Shown: positions 44,576 to 55,649 of the stretch, piece after piece
Layout: every line of letters starts with the position of its first letter
Numbering within the stretch: the first letter of the stretch is position 1
NCBI GenBank assembly: GCA_019454045.1
Contig: SKCR01035581.1
Location: forward strand, 146,685 to 210,684
Length of the DNA stretch: 64,000 bases
From: Zanthoxylum bungeanum
Taxonomy: Eukaryota > Streptophyta > Magnoliopsida > Sapindales > Rutaceae
Direction of reading: 5' to 3'
Program-made: the position numbers and the translations under genes
The notes under the pieces: generated by a model
Told to the model about the DNA's origin: nothing
The model's input: the letters and a program-made list of their open reading frames with translations, nothing else
Database searches by the model: none

Positions 44576-45420
44576 AGCTGTTTTGGGGATGCGTCCCAGG
44601 GTCGAGGACCCACTAGATCATCAGTTTGAAGGCGAGGCCCACATTGTCAGTGGTATTGGGATACGTCCCAGGGTTGAGGTACCCTAATTGTCGGTTGTAG
44701 TTCCGGGATGCGTCCTAAGGTCGAGGGCCCACTACATCATCAATTGTAGTTCCGGGATGTGTCCCAGGGTCGAGGACCCACTACATCATCAGCTTAAGGG
44801 TGAGGCCCACTTTATTTGTGGTATTGGGTCGAGGTGCCCAGGGTTGAGGTGCTCATGTTGTCGGTTGCAGTTCCGGGATGCGTCCCAGGGTCGAGGGCCC
44901 ACTGCATCATCAATTGTAGTTCCGGGATGCGTCCCAGGGTCGAGGGCCCACTCCATCATCAATTGTAGTTCCGGGATGCGTCCCAGGGTTGAGGACCCAC
45001 TACATCATCAGCTTAAGGGCAAGACCCACATTGTCAGCGGTATTGGGTCCAGGTGCCCAAGGTCGAGGTGCCCATATTGTCGGTTGCAGTTCCGGGATGT
45101 GTCCCAGGGTCGAGGGCCCACTGCATCATCAGCACAATTCACATTCGGTGGTTCGGGAACAAAGCCTATAGGTCAAGGCACCTCACCATCATATCATTTC
45201 AGTTCAAAACAACAGGCAAGTCAGGTGGCAGCTGGCGAGCCAAGAATTCATTCATCATCACTTTTAGGATGTGTCTCAGGGTCGAGGGCCTACACATCAG
45301 TTGCAGTTCCGGGATGCGTCCTAGGGTCGAGGGCCCACTGCATCATTAGCAGAGTTCATATTCGGTGGTTCGGGAACAAAGCCCAGGGGTCGAGGTACCT
45401 CGCCACCATATCAACTCAGT
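44576..45420 (+). repeat. G2 tandem array, block 3
   Basis: About 14 copies of a unit of 48-75 bases: GTTCCGGGATGCGTCCCAGG, then GTCGAGGGCCCACTACATCA. Two larger repeats at about 45130-45235 and 45355-45455 carry TTCGGTGGTTCGGGAACAAAGCC. Because many unit lengths are multiples of three, a 258-codon frame stays open across the block; it is not called as a gene. Confidence 0.88.
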
Positions 45421-45460
45421 TCAAAGCAGCAGGCAAGTCATGTGGCAACTGGCGAGCCAG

Positions 45461-45541
45461 GTAAGTAAAAATGCATTGCACGTACTTTGATAGGATTGTC
45501 ATTTTCAAACACTGCACAAGTCCCATCAAAGTGGGGGCGAC
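45461..45541 (+). other. G2 polypurine tract, hairpin and GTAAGT block
   Basis: In order: GTAAGTAAAAATGCAT (45461-45476), hairpin arm ACTTTGATAGGA (45484-45495), loop, second arm TCCCATCAAAGT (45521-45532), and the polypurine tract GTGGGGGCGAC (45531-45541) that touches the LTR. The stem has one mismatch (an A-C). G1 has the same block with a perfect 14-base stem. Confidence 0.85.
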
Positions 45542-47657
45542 TGTACGCATTGCATTTTTGCATATAAGTCCCGATGATGAGTCTCGTATGGAGACACTAC
45601 CTCTTTAGTTGTGGAAGCCACGAGAAAAGGACGTCGGAAGGGAATAGTTAAGAATTGACACATTGTTGGATTTAATTCGCTGGAGTAGCTTCGGGTTCGC
45701 TTGTTGGACCTCCGTTTTGAAACACACCCTTAGCCCAAAACCCCATAAACCATACACCAAGCCCGTTAAATCACAATTAAAATATTTAAAACACATGTCA
45801 CAAATTTAAACCAATTAAATTGAAATTAAAATTAAAATTAAATCCAATTAAAATTAAATCCAAATAAATTAAAACCAATTAAAACCAATTAAATTAAGTT
45901 AAATCAAATTAAATCACCTTTCCAATTAAATAAAACATAAATTAAATTAAATTAAAGTAAATCCTTAATTTAATTAAATCACCTACCAATTTAAATAAAT
46001 CATATCCTTAATTAAAAAGAACAAATCAAATCAATTCACCTAATTAAATATTTTCCCTATCACATAATAATTAAAAATATCTCTCAATTAATACACAAAT
46101 TCTATTCCTTCTCCAACAAGGTAAACCCCTTCTCTTGGCCTATAAAAAAAACCCTTAACTCACACATTCAACCCTGGCTCATTCACACAAAAATACCCCA
46201 AGCTAATGCTCACGGCTAAAACACAAAAAATAAATAAACCCTAGTTCCTCACTAAACACGTCCATAGCCTGCTTCAACTCACTGCCGCCTAAACAAACTT
46301 GCCACCTCACAGCCCCTTAGCCTTCATCACACCACGTAGCCTTCACCTTGCCCTCAAATTCACGCCACAACAAATCAACGCCAAAGCCCCCTAACACACT
46401 TCCACGCCAACATCCCCGCTACTTCACGTCCCAAGCCCTAAAAGCCACGCAGCACTCATTCCTCAAGCCCTCTCGCCAATACCATTCAACGCATCAGCCC
46501 ACTCACGTAAAGCACCTTCCACTCAGCTCACGCACCTTAACTCACACCAATTGCCGCTTGCCCTCACGCACCCAAAACCACTCGCAACCCTCTCGCCAAC
46601 TACACAGTCCTCATGCCTATACACCACTCGCAGCCCTCTCGCCAACTACACAAGCCTTCGCACATTAACCCTGACTGCCAGCCCAGTTCAGCAGCACATT
46701 AACCCCCAAACAGCCCTAAAACTGCACTAAAAATAGTCCCAAAAGTTTCCCAAAACAGTAGCGAAACGGAGTGAAACCAGCAGCCCAAACAGTGAAACAG
46801 CGAGGAAAAACATTGGATTAGTGAACCAGAAAAGTTACGGAATATCAACCCTTCCGACGGCCGTGTAACGCGCTTCCGAGTGACGACAAAAGAGATTAGA
46901 CCTGAGGGCACCTTCTTTATTTATTATCTTTCATTTTTATTATTTATTTTAATATATTATTGAATGAGAGTCGTTTGTTGAGGCATGATGTGAATTCTGG
47001 ATGAACGGAATGCATGTTCTCTTTTGTGGTATATCGGATGGAAACCCGGACGTAAATTCCGTAGCCAAATCCGAACTGACGGTAGTGCGGTTTCCACTCG
47101 GGATACAACGCCACGTACTACTTAAGAGACACACGTATTTCGTTTCATCCAACCTTGTATTCGAGCACGAGTTAGTCTAGTATGTTATTTAGTTATTTAT
47201 TTTTAAGCATGATTAGTTATTTATTTTGCGTTTGGAATTTGCATTATGTTTATGTTGTTATTTGTTTTCCGCATTATATAATTGAAATATGTTCATGAGA
47301 TTGCCGTGTGTTGTCGTGTGTTATGATGACTTACTTTCCAAGCATGCAAATTTAGACATAAGATTTATCTTTATGAACATGAACTAGATATAGGTTGTTC
47401 TTGAGCATGTTGCATAGATTTGGTTAGTTTATTGCACAAATCATATCATTACAAGTTGCATAAGTAAGGGACCATTCCGAACCCAACGGTTTGAGGTCTT
47501 CCCTTGCGAGAGGTGAGTGCGGCCTTAAATCTTTGTCACAGTTCACACTGGGTGGCGACTCCATGTTATTTCTCCGCTTTAGTTCCCCCGCAGAATATTC
47601 CGTACTCCCAACTAGGCCGCGAGCCTAGAACATCGTCGCAGATTTCTGTGTCCTACA
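45542..47657 (+). repeat. Right LTR of G2
   Basis: Begins TGTACGCATTGCATTTTTGC and ends GTGTCCTACA, 2116 bases. Near-identical to the left LTR apart from the ~90-base gap and small changes. The frame at 46348-46668 (proline- and threonine-rich) is not supported as a gene. Confidence 0.92.
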
Positions 47658-48255
47658 ATAACCTGGTGCAAAGTGGATGACACGCCCCCAAGTGTATGAA
47701 ACCATGGCCTCCCCAATAACATAGCAAATGTAGCTTTGATATCAAGCACTGTGAACTCCACCTCGTCTTTTGTCGGGCCCACTTTGACTTCTGTGATGAA
47801 AGTACCTTCGACTCCCCGTTTGCTATCGTCATATGCTTTGATAGTCATGCTGGAGAGGCTTAAATTTGTTGTCCACATACCCAACCTTTAAAGAATCTTC
47901 AAAGGGCACACATTGATAGATGAGCCATCATCCACCATCACACAAGATGTCTTTTACCTTTTAATTCCGCTTTTATTAATAGCGGCTGGTTATGATTCCT
48001 CCCCTCCATCGAGAGCTCTTCTTCAGAGAATGTTATCACCTGCCTACCCTCTTTTTGTACCGACCCTACGAACATTGTCGGGTTTGTATCTTCAGGTACC
48101 ATTATCTTGTTTAGAGCTTCTACCATGGCACGTCTGTGCTCTTGAGAGGCGCATAATAAATCCCATATGCTCACTTGTGCCCGTGTATTCTTCAATTGAT
48201 GCAGCACAATATCCCCTCGGTGTTATCCATATTCTCTATCACCTCTAGGCCTTAT
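47658..48255 (-). pseudogene. G1 protease region
   Basis: Read from 48255 down. RVSIYDLL-type ARVSIWDLLCASQEHRRAM, then FSEEELSMEGRNHNQPLLI, is the usual stretch before the Tat protease. VMVDDGSSINVCPLKIL carries the catalytic DDGS (47921-47932), followed by a stop. FTVLDIKATFAMLLGRPWFH and STLHQ end at the G2 duplication; the frame resumes at 39009. The protease cuts the polyprotein. The stop after KIL breaks the frame. Confidence 0.88.
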
Positions 48256-49692
48256 TTTAGCACTTCTTTGCCATTCTCTGTTACATCACTGTAAAAACAT
48301 CCACTGCGAGTCATCCCCTTTGCCTCATCTTCGTCACTACTCGAGAAGTTTTCAAGAAATCTCTCCTCTGCTCTGTTTCATCTTCACTGCTGCTGTCCCA
48401 TATCCCTATCTAAGAAGCTTGGTGGTTGAGAGTTTGGAGGACAAAGCTTTCGGGCAGGCCGGAGTTGATCATGTAGGTGGGTGGTGGAATAGAGTGGTAG
48501 TTGGGTAGATGGTTCCCGTGTGTGTTGGGTTGTTCTTTTTCCGGGTCAGATATCTTATGGTTTTCAATGAGGTCTTAGATCTCATGCCTAAGGCAGGTGT
48601 AGTTGTCAGTTTCATGGCCTTTTTACTGATGTAAGTGACAATATAGGTTTAGGTCGAGGTGGCGTGGCACATGGTTTGGAAGTGGTTTAGGTTCTAAGGG
48701 TTTTTATGAGTCATTGCCTCTTCACCTTTTCAAACACCATTGATAAAGGTCTACCAAAATTGGAGAATCACCTGTTTTTGATGGCGGCGACCTCTGTATG
48801 AGTGAGCTTGGACCCTGAAGGCCCTCCAATGGTCTTTCTATTCTGGCCGTAAAACTTTCTGTTCTCAGCTTCCTCTTCCTCGATATCCATGACAGTTTCT
48901 CTTAACTGTCGAAAGTCGCTAACCGCTGGTTATAAATGGAGGGCTTGGTGCCCTTAATGATCATCTTAATCTGGTCCTTCTCCGAGGGTTGTGTCTACGT
49001 CTTCAAGAGTTGGCTTCTCCAGCGATCCACATAATCTTTGAAGGTCTATTCTAGCTTGTGTTTGGTGTTTTCTAGGTCACGGATCGACAATTCTATCTCC
49101 ATGTCCGTGACTTATTGGTTCAGGAAGACCTCTACTAATGCCCTTCAGTCATCCCTGACCTTTCTCTCCAGGCCATGATATCATACTACGGGCGCCTCTT
49201 CTAGTGACATCCTGAACATCTTCTACACTTGGCGCTTCGACAAACCCACTGAACTCATCACTGGAACATATTGTCGGAGATGGACCCTAGGATCTCGGTT
49301 TCCGTTAAACTTGGCCATGTCAGAGATCTTAAACTGGGAGGCTGCTATTCTTCAAAAGTTATCGCATCATAGTCTAATAGATCTTCATGTTTTCCCTTCA
49401 TCTTATGGGTAACTGACTCTACTTGTTCTCTAAGTTTCTTTAACTCTGCCTGCGGCCCGGTTATCCTTCCCGCGGCATACTCAGCCATGTCATCATCAAA
49501 AATAGGGATTTCTTTGCTCACCCTATTCGGGGGCTCCTCACGCCTTCCATCCTCGTTATTTTCTATTCCCAATGTGTGGAGTGTTGTCAGACAGGCCACA
49601 ACATTGGTCAAGGCTTGTAGTTGCTTGGTAATTTTGGTGATGTTGGACTCCAATTTATCCATGAGGAAACCTTCACTGCCTGACGCATCCAT
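48256..49692 (-). pseudogene. G1 gag
   Basis: The ATG at 49692 starts MDASGSEGFLMDKLESNITK and the frame is open 115 codons, with a coiled-coil-like end (AELKKLREQVESVTHKMKGK). After a stop at 49345 the capsid core is recognisable in pieces: MAKFNGNRDPR, AFLNQ-like VFLNQ, FKDYVDRWRSQ and MIIKGTKPS near 48950-49320. A zinc-knuckle relative, CHLHQ-KGHETDNYTCLRHEI, lies near 48570-48640. Gag forms the particle. Many stops and shifts are present. Confidence 0.8.
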
Positions 49693-50315
49693 GCTTGCTA
49701 ACCTATTCTTGACAAGTCTCCCTTATTCTCTAACCCAACATATATCTATAATGGCTTTTAAGACAAGGGGTAAGCATGATGCGTGTATGCATATGATGCA
49801 TGGGATGCATGAGATGCCTGTGGTTATCAAAATAGCATATACCATTCCGACCTTATTCCTCCCCCACCTGTGGTAAGTCCATTTATGCCCTAGGTATGAC
49901 TCATTTTATGCACCAATGTGGGGTACACAAAATCATTCTCTCCTACGATACAAGGGTGAACCTTGGCTACCTCAGTCTTTCTTCATCAGTAAAAGACAAA
50001 GACTGCCCATTTACAAGATTGGCTAAGCCTATTATATGGATCGTGCCATTGCCTAGAAATGATGAATTGGGCCCTCGGTAATCACGGTTGTAGAGGAGAT
50101 GGACTTGGAGATATCCAAAAGTATACAAATATGTCATAACAAGGCGTACCCTTCCTCGATGAAAGTAGTGTGGATATTGGACTTATACATCTGGCGTATT
50201 CGGATCATGTTTGAACCTTCTAAGCCCATCAAGGTTTTCATACAAGTTGGCCCGTTATCATTTTAAAGCGTTCAATCAGATTATCGCGAGGTGTAAACTT
50301 GTCCCAGTTGAAAAG
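49693..50315 (-). other. G1 leader, inner part
   Basis: No gene. Homologous in reverse to 41950-42172 in G2, including CATGCAT repeats at about 49785-49815. It is cut at 50316 by copia B, so the 5' LTR and primer site of G1 are not in the window. The plus-strand frame at 49487-49876 is a shadow of gag. Confidence 0.75.
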
Positions 50316-52257
50316 TGTTAGGGATATGCCCTATACCCAACTTGTGGATGGGCTATATGTACATGTATTTTTAATATTTTCATTAATTAATAAAATGGAA
50401 ATCTTTATTATACGTGTCTTACATAACTTATATGAATCATCAACATTGTAATAAAGCCCTTGGAGTAATAAGACGATGGCTTCCACGCCTTATGAGAATC
50501 ATTACTCTTAAATGTTCCTAGTCATAGTTTTGTGAATAATCTAGGCGTTCATAAAGTGGAGAGACTAGCATGATTATATGATCCGCCCTTAAGTGGGGTA
50601 GCCGAGCTCATAGGCTACTAGCGAGATCCGTCCGCTTGGTGTATCACATGGATGCACGAGTTGCTCCTGTCCATCGAACTGACCGCCGAAAGTTTTCATA
50701 TGGAGTGTTTATCCCATGTGTCTGTGAGAACTTTCATGTATCGATTATATGACTAGTCCTTAGACTTTAGGTCTTTACAATCGTATGTGTGGATCAAATA
50801 ACTTTGACATTCTCCTTCCTCGGTTCAAAAGATCCGGTCATAAGGGTATGATTGGGTCATTTGTTGGAACACATGAAGTTTGTAAAGATACAACAGAGAG
50901 TTGCCACTCTCTCGGATAATATTTTCTTATAAGAGTAGTATTCCAGTTCGCGGGTTGATATGTGTGATCAGTGCTTGAGACTGTGGCCACAGCGGAAGAA
51001 TTATGTGAGATTCTTGGGTTAGCACGATTCATGACACTATAAACATCATACATTTGACCATATGGGTTCACACTTTCCATACCCAAGGTCAATAGATGGG
51101 GATACAGTGAGGCGATGGACTGTGTCATATGCAAATCACATACATAATGGGTATAAATATATTTCCTTCTCATTTGGGGGCCTTGGCATGTTGCTAGATG
51201 TCAACCTTGGTCATTGAAATCGAACGACCATCTGATCGGAGGATAATTTATGTTCGATTAAATTATCACGATTCATTTCATATCCAACTTGAGGGGAACC
51301 CAAAATGTCACACACAACAAAGTCGAAATCAATGGTTAACAGTGCACAGTACAAATATAACAGCATTTATGATTGCTGTAGGAATTGTTCATAAATGGTT
51401 CAATGTGTTTAATTATTGAACAGATAATTTATGAGGTTCCATAGTGGCTTAGGGATTGGTGAATGAAGATAGGGGCACTTTGGGAATTGAAATAAAAAAA
51501 AATACTATTCACATGAATAGTAATATGAATAGTAAATTTCTTTTGTTATTTGTTTTGAATTCCAATTCGGCCCAAACTCTTATTAGGGTTTTATAATCTC
51601 ATTAAACCACTAAATTAAGATCCAATGGCTAAGATTAAATTAGCTTTTATCCCACATCGGATTCTTAAATAATTTTGTTGTCTTTGGAATACTATATAAA
51701 CCCCAAGAATTCTTCACAAATTTTTACACCAAAACCTTTCATATCGTGGGTTTATATAAGTGAGCAACCCAAAAGTTTAAGAGTAAGCCACCGATTTTGA
51801 GGATCATTAAGTCTAATTAACTAGACGAACCTCGAGTTAAAAGTTTTGAGGTATTTGCCTAGTCTAGAACCAAGGGCAAAATACATATCCACTCAAGGCG
51901 TAGTTTTGCCATTGAGTTTTGGCTTTGGTGTGTGCATCTTTGGAGGCCACACACTTGGGTGACTCTTTGGAACGTGGAAGAGCTTGCTGTGTTCGAGAAA
52001 AGCTTGTAGATTGGAGGGAGGACTGGAGGAGTCTACGGTTCAAGTAAGTCTTTTTCTTTCTTTATTTTATTTAGAGTTCTTATGATAGTTAGCATGTTTA
52101 GGTTTATGTTCTTTGCATGTTTTATGATTTTTATGCTTAGAATAAATAGTAACATGTCTAGGCTTGTAGAATAATAAAAACAAATGGGTTTTGGGCAAAG
52201 GGAAAGTAGCATAATAATTTTAATTTTCCGCTGCGCACTCGCGGCCGCTTCCCAACA
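50316..52257 (+). repeat. 5' LTR of copia B
   Basis: Starts TGTTAGGGATATGCCC and ends GCTTCCCAACA, 1942 bases, followed by the primer site. It lacks the serial hairpin block of the other copia LTRs. The piece 'ggaatactatataaacccc' at 51686-51704 contains a good TATA candidate (CTATATAAA). Confidence 0.88.
51691..51699 (+). promoter_or_regulatory. Candidate TATA box of LTR B
   Basis: CTATATAAA followed by CCCC about 560 bases before the LTR end is a plausible LTR promoter. Position and sequence only; no start site is known. Confidence 0.45.
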
Positions 52258-52258
52258 G

Positions 52259-52270
52259 TGGTATCAGCAT
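52259..52270 (+). other. Primer binding site of B, tRNA-Met type
   Basis: TGGTATCAGCAT begins two bases after the LTR. The first nine bases fit the Met-tRNA site (TGGTATCAGAGC) and the rest differ. Confidence 0.75.
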
Positions 52271-53640
52271 GCCGTTTTGGTTTTGATTAGTTCTCTCTCA
52301 TTTGAACTCGAAATTGGGTGTTTAAAAGCTCGTTGGAAATATAACACCATGAAATTAATTTTAGGCTCAAGTTTTGCATGATTTGGGTAAGATTTGAATT
52401 GTGAAATTGCATTTAAAGTTCATGCGTCTGCAGAAAAACATGAATAGTAAATTTATTTGAATAAAATAAAATGCAATATCATAATTAAATATTAATCAAA
52501 GTTATTTAAAGCCTAAAATAATTCCAACATATTAAAACTAATATGCTTGATGATACTATGAATGATTAGAATTGGCATGATTATTTTATGGTGCAAGCAT
52601 CTAGAGACTTTCTAAGAAATAGAGAGTTTATTGCTTATCCCTTAGCTAAGTAATTATTTCATGATGAACTTAGAGATTTATTACCTTTAAGGGTAATAAA
52701 TATAAATATCTTATTTATAATAAAAGACATTATAAAATATACAAGTGGGTTGGGACCAATGGGTTAATAAAACTTTCCAAACAAAAGTTAATTTAACCAA
52801 ATGTATTACTAGAGTTAGATAATGATTTGGTGTCTTCCTTCACTCACTACCTTTTTTATAGCCAAAAGGAAAAGCTGTGAAGACATCTAGATAATCATTT
52901 ACACAAAGCTTACCTTCAAGCATATTTAAAGTGTTGGACTAATTTGGAGGATCTATTGTTTATTCCTGTCACTAAGGCAATAAGAGCCTAAGAGGTAAGG
53001 GTATTTAAGAGAGTTCGCTCCACCCTCCCTCTGGGGAATTTTCAATGGAGGAATCCAATTGACAATTATTCACTTAAACTTGCTAAAATTCTCAATAATA
53101 ATTTAAGTCTAAAATTTTCCTCACATTGTAAAGTATAGACCCAAATGGCTTAAACCGTATTGGCAGGACTAGGCTTCACCAGACTGACCAATACCAATTT
53201 GTCCCTAAATCATACTATTGACAATGGTTTGACTTTTCTAAGTCATAAGATGTAGCGACCCTTAGGCGTGATCTTATAACTTAGTGGCAACGATTGGGTA
53301 TCCACAAGGACTAGCATAAGCTATGACATGTTTGATTGCCCAACCCAATGATCAAGGAATTGTGATTTATATCATAAATTGGTTGGGAACCTACCTAATT
53401 ATCGTATTTTATAACGACTGTCCCTAGTCGGAGTTATGAAATTATGATAATGGGATCGTTGCCCACAAGAAATCCATCATATTGGGGTTGATGTGATTTA
53501 CTTAAAATTTTAAAACAATTGAGTGGGAGCAACTTCATAATATTAAAAGCCCATGTTATTATGAAACATTACAGAAAACATATTCCTAATTTTAACATTT
53601 TCTCTTAACATGTGGGTTAAACTATTTCACAAACATTCAA
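52271..53640 (+). other. Leader of B, with module shared with G2
   Basis: Untranslated leader without a gene. Bases 52815-53070 match the leader of the gypsy element G2 (41342-41563) over about 220 aligned bases. The surrounding sequence does not match G2. No target duplication is visible around the module in either place. Confidence 0.85.
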
Positions 53641-54085
53641 ATGGCAAACAGAGTCTCACTTCGTTCCATCCTTGATGAGCATAAGCTCAAAGAAGACAAC
53701 TACAATGACTAGTTCAAAAACCTTAAAATTATCTTACGACAAGAAAATATTTTCTATGTTCTTGAAAGACCATTTCCCCCTGAACCCGTAGAAGATGCTG
53801 ACCAAGATACATCTGATGCTTGGAAGAAACACGTCGATGATGATGAGCAAGCGGTTTGCATAATGCTTGGCTCTATGTCGGACGAACTTCAGAAAGCTCA
53901 CGAAGATATGGATGCTCAAACCATCATCTTTCACTTGAAGGAGTTGTATGCAACTTCTTTTCATATCGTGAGATTCCAAGTGTCATGTGCCTTACTCCAA
54001 ACAAGGTATAAGGAAGGATCTGTTAGTGGACATGTGCTTATGATGATTGGCCGCATTGAAAAATTGACCAACGTCGGGTTCATCA
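53641..54085 (+). pseudogene. Copia B gag, 5' part
   Basis: The ATG at 53641 starts MANRVSLRSILDEHKLKEDN. Next is YND followed by TAG (53710-53712) where the family has tryptophan, then FKNLKIILRQENIFYVLERP, QAVCIMLGSM, AHEDMDAQTIIFHLKELYA and GRIEKLTNVGF. This is the usual copia gag N-terminal half. Apart from the single TAG the frame is open to the D insertion at 54086. Confidence 0.9.
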
Positions 54086-55412
54086 TGTTGGGTTTCTCTA
54101 AGGTCCCAAGGATCAAATCAAGCAATGAAAATAACATGTGAATACTCGTAAAAGCATGGCGGAATCATACTTACAACGATCGGTTGAGGCGATGCGAGGA
54201 ACAATGAAAATCTTCAAGCTTTCATCCATGGAAGCTCATGGTTTTCTGCTCCAAATTGTGCTCCAATTTTTGGCCATGGTGTCCTCCATTGATGCTCCAA
54301 GCTCCAAGCTTTATTTGGTGATTCCATGCTCACAAGTTGGTTTCCCTATCACCTTAGGATGACCCTTAAGTGTGCTAGCACAAGAAAATTGCCACAATTT
54401 TCTCTTTGGCTTCTCCTTTGTTCTTGGACAAGCAAGAATGAAGAAGAAAAATGGCTTCAAAAGCCGAATGGGAGAGAAGGAGGGAAATGGTTCCAAACCG
54501 TGAATCATCAAGAGAGAGAGAGAGGAAAAATGTGTTAAGTGTATTAGTTTTGATTTTCCAAAAATCAAAATACAAAAACAATTTCCAAATATAAAAATTC
54601 AAGGCATTAAAGCCAACCACTTCCATCACTATTCACATCACTAATGACAAGTTGTCAAATCACTCAAATTGACTAGACATCACATCAATCGATTGACTAG
54701 TGATTTGACGCTTGATGTGACTTGTGGGCCGCACTTGAATTCGAAATGCCAGTGCGCCCGCAAACACACCCGGGCTCGGGTTCGCTAATTCCGAATTAAC
54801 GAATTTTCTAGTGCGACGTAATTAAATAATTATGCCTAGCAAAATCACTATCCACTTCGCTAACGAATTAATTCTAAATTAACTCGTTCGCCCGAATTAA
54901 AATCTAATTTCAATTCTGTGTCGAAATCCAATTTCGATTAATATATCGAATACCTTAATTTATCGATTAATTCCAAATTAATCATTCTCTCTCTTTAATT
55001 AATATTTTATCCCAAATAAAATATCTCCGTAATTAATCCCAGATTAATTTTCTCTCTCATCTAATTAATCCCAGATTAATAAAGTGCGAGTCATACGTCA
55101 TCGGTGAATATTCGGGAAGCGACCCATGAGATCCTCGGATATGTTGGCAGTAAATCCGGTCGTCGGACTATCCGAACACGTAAGTACCTAGTACTACGTT
55201 TTTACCGATTTACAAGATAATGTTGGCTTCTAGAAAAGCGCCATGCCTACCCAATTCTCCAGAATTATTCTTACTGGAATATGTGATCTATATCAGGCGT
55301 TGTATACGTAGTGTCGCGTATTTCGATCCAGCATCGGATGTCACGTGCAAGGCCTGGGGCTGGAAATGTGTCTGCCCTGTACGAAGCACATATCAGATCT
55401 CTAGTAACTAGT
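54086..55412 (-). repeat. Copia LTR D, cut by E
   Basis: Minus orientation. On the plus strand it begins TGTTGGGTTTCTCTAAGGTCC, inside B gag, and resembles inverted LTR A/C3. The hairpin block is at about 54795-55085. It stops at 55412 within the 'taactagt' region, where E inserted; the rest would lie beyond the window. Left flank CATCA (54081-54085). Confidence 0.85.
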
Positions 55413-55649
55413 TGTTGGTTATTATCTAGGTCCCAAGATCAAACAAGCAATGAAAACAATGTGTGAACACATCAAAGGAGGTAGCGGAATACTCACATCG
55501 ATCGGTTGAGACGATTTGAAGACGAATGAAGCCACTTTGCTAACTGCCAAGGACGCCCACTGCTGGCAGTTCACTGCCCTCCATTTCAGAATTTTGAGCT
55601 GCGAAAATGAGCTCCAAGATTGCGTTAAACGAATCCCGACTCATGGGTG
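55413..55649 (-). repeat. 3' LTR of E, first piece
   Basis: On the plus strand it begins TGTTGGTTATTATCTAGGTCC and runs to the F insertion. It is about 70 percent like the start of LTR G. It ends with GGGTG (55645-55649), the target duplication of F. Confidence 0.87.

Larger units (their letters stand above)
39010..47657 (+). mobile_element. Non-autonomous Tat-type element G2, TSD ATAAC
   Basis: An 8.65-kb LTR element in plus orientation, inside the protease gene of G1. It has two LTRs (39010-41213 and 45542-47657), a primer site, a leader, a gag start, a spacer, the beginning of an antisense ORF, a ~2-kb tandem array, a hairpin, a polypurine tract and no pol at all. Flanks are ATAAC at 39005-39009 and 47658-47662. 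LTRs, leader and 3' end are homologous to G1, so it is a deletion derivative of that family. Removing it restores the protease frame of G1. It must be moved by proteins from a full-length relative. Confidence 0.93.
12841..50315 (-). mobile_element. Tat/Ogre-type gypsy element G1 with nested insertions
   Basis: A minus-strand Ty3/gypsy element that forms the backbone of most of the window. In its own direction, from high to low coordinates, it has leader (50315-49693), gag, protease, RT, RNase H, a second RNase H, integrase, an antisense extra ORF, tandem repeats, polypurine tract and 3' LTR. Its 5' LTR lies beyond 64000. C2, C3 and G2 cut it, and B sits in its leader. Assignment to Tat rests on the second RNase H (28018-28596), the antisense ORF between integrase and 3' LTR, and a protease with VDDGS. 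These traits are known from Tat/Ogre elements of plants. All frames are broken. Confidence 0.9.
50316..54085 (+). mobile_element. Copia element B (Angela-like), 5' part
   Basis: A Ty1/copia element of a different family from A/C2/C3, plus orientation. It has LTR 50316-52257, primer site, leader with the shared module, and the start of gag. It is interrupted in gag at 54086 by D; the rest lies beyond the window. The LTR start, TGTTAGGGATATGCCCTA, resembles from memory the TGTTGGAAATATGCCCTA of Angela/BARE elements. The left flank is AAAAG; the second copy is out of sight. Confidence 0.88.

Noticed and set aside
44688..45464. A 258-codon open frame across tandem block 3 of G2
   Set aside because: It consists of the repeat unit read in one frame and stays open because unit lengths are often multiples of three. 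No similarity to a known protein and no start context; sister frames are also open there.
46348..46668. Pro/Thr/His-rich frame in the right LTR of G2
   Set aside because: Low-complexity composition; the left LTR copy (about 39830-40150) has a different frame state, so there is no sign of coding.
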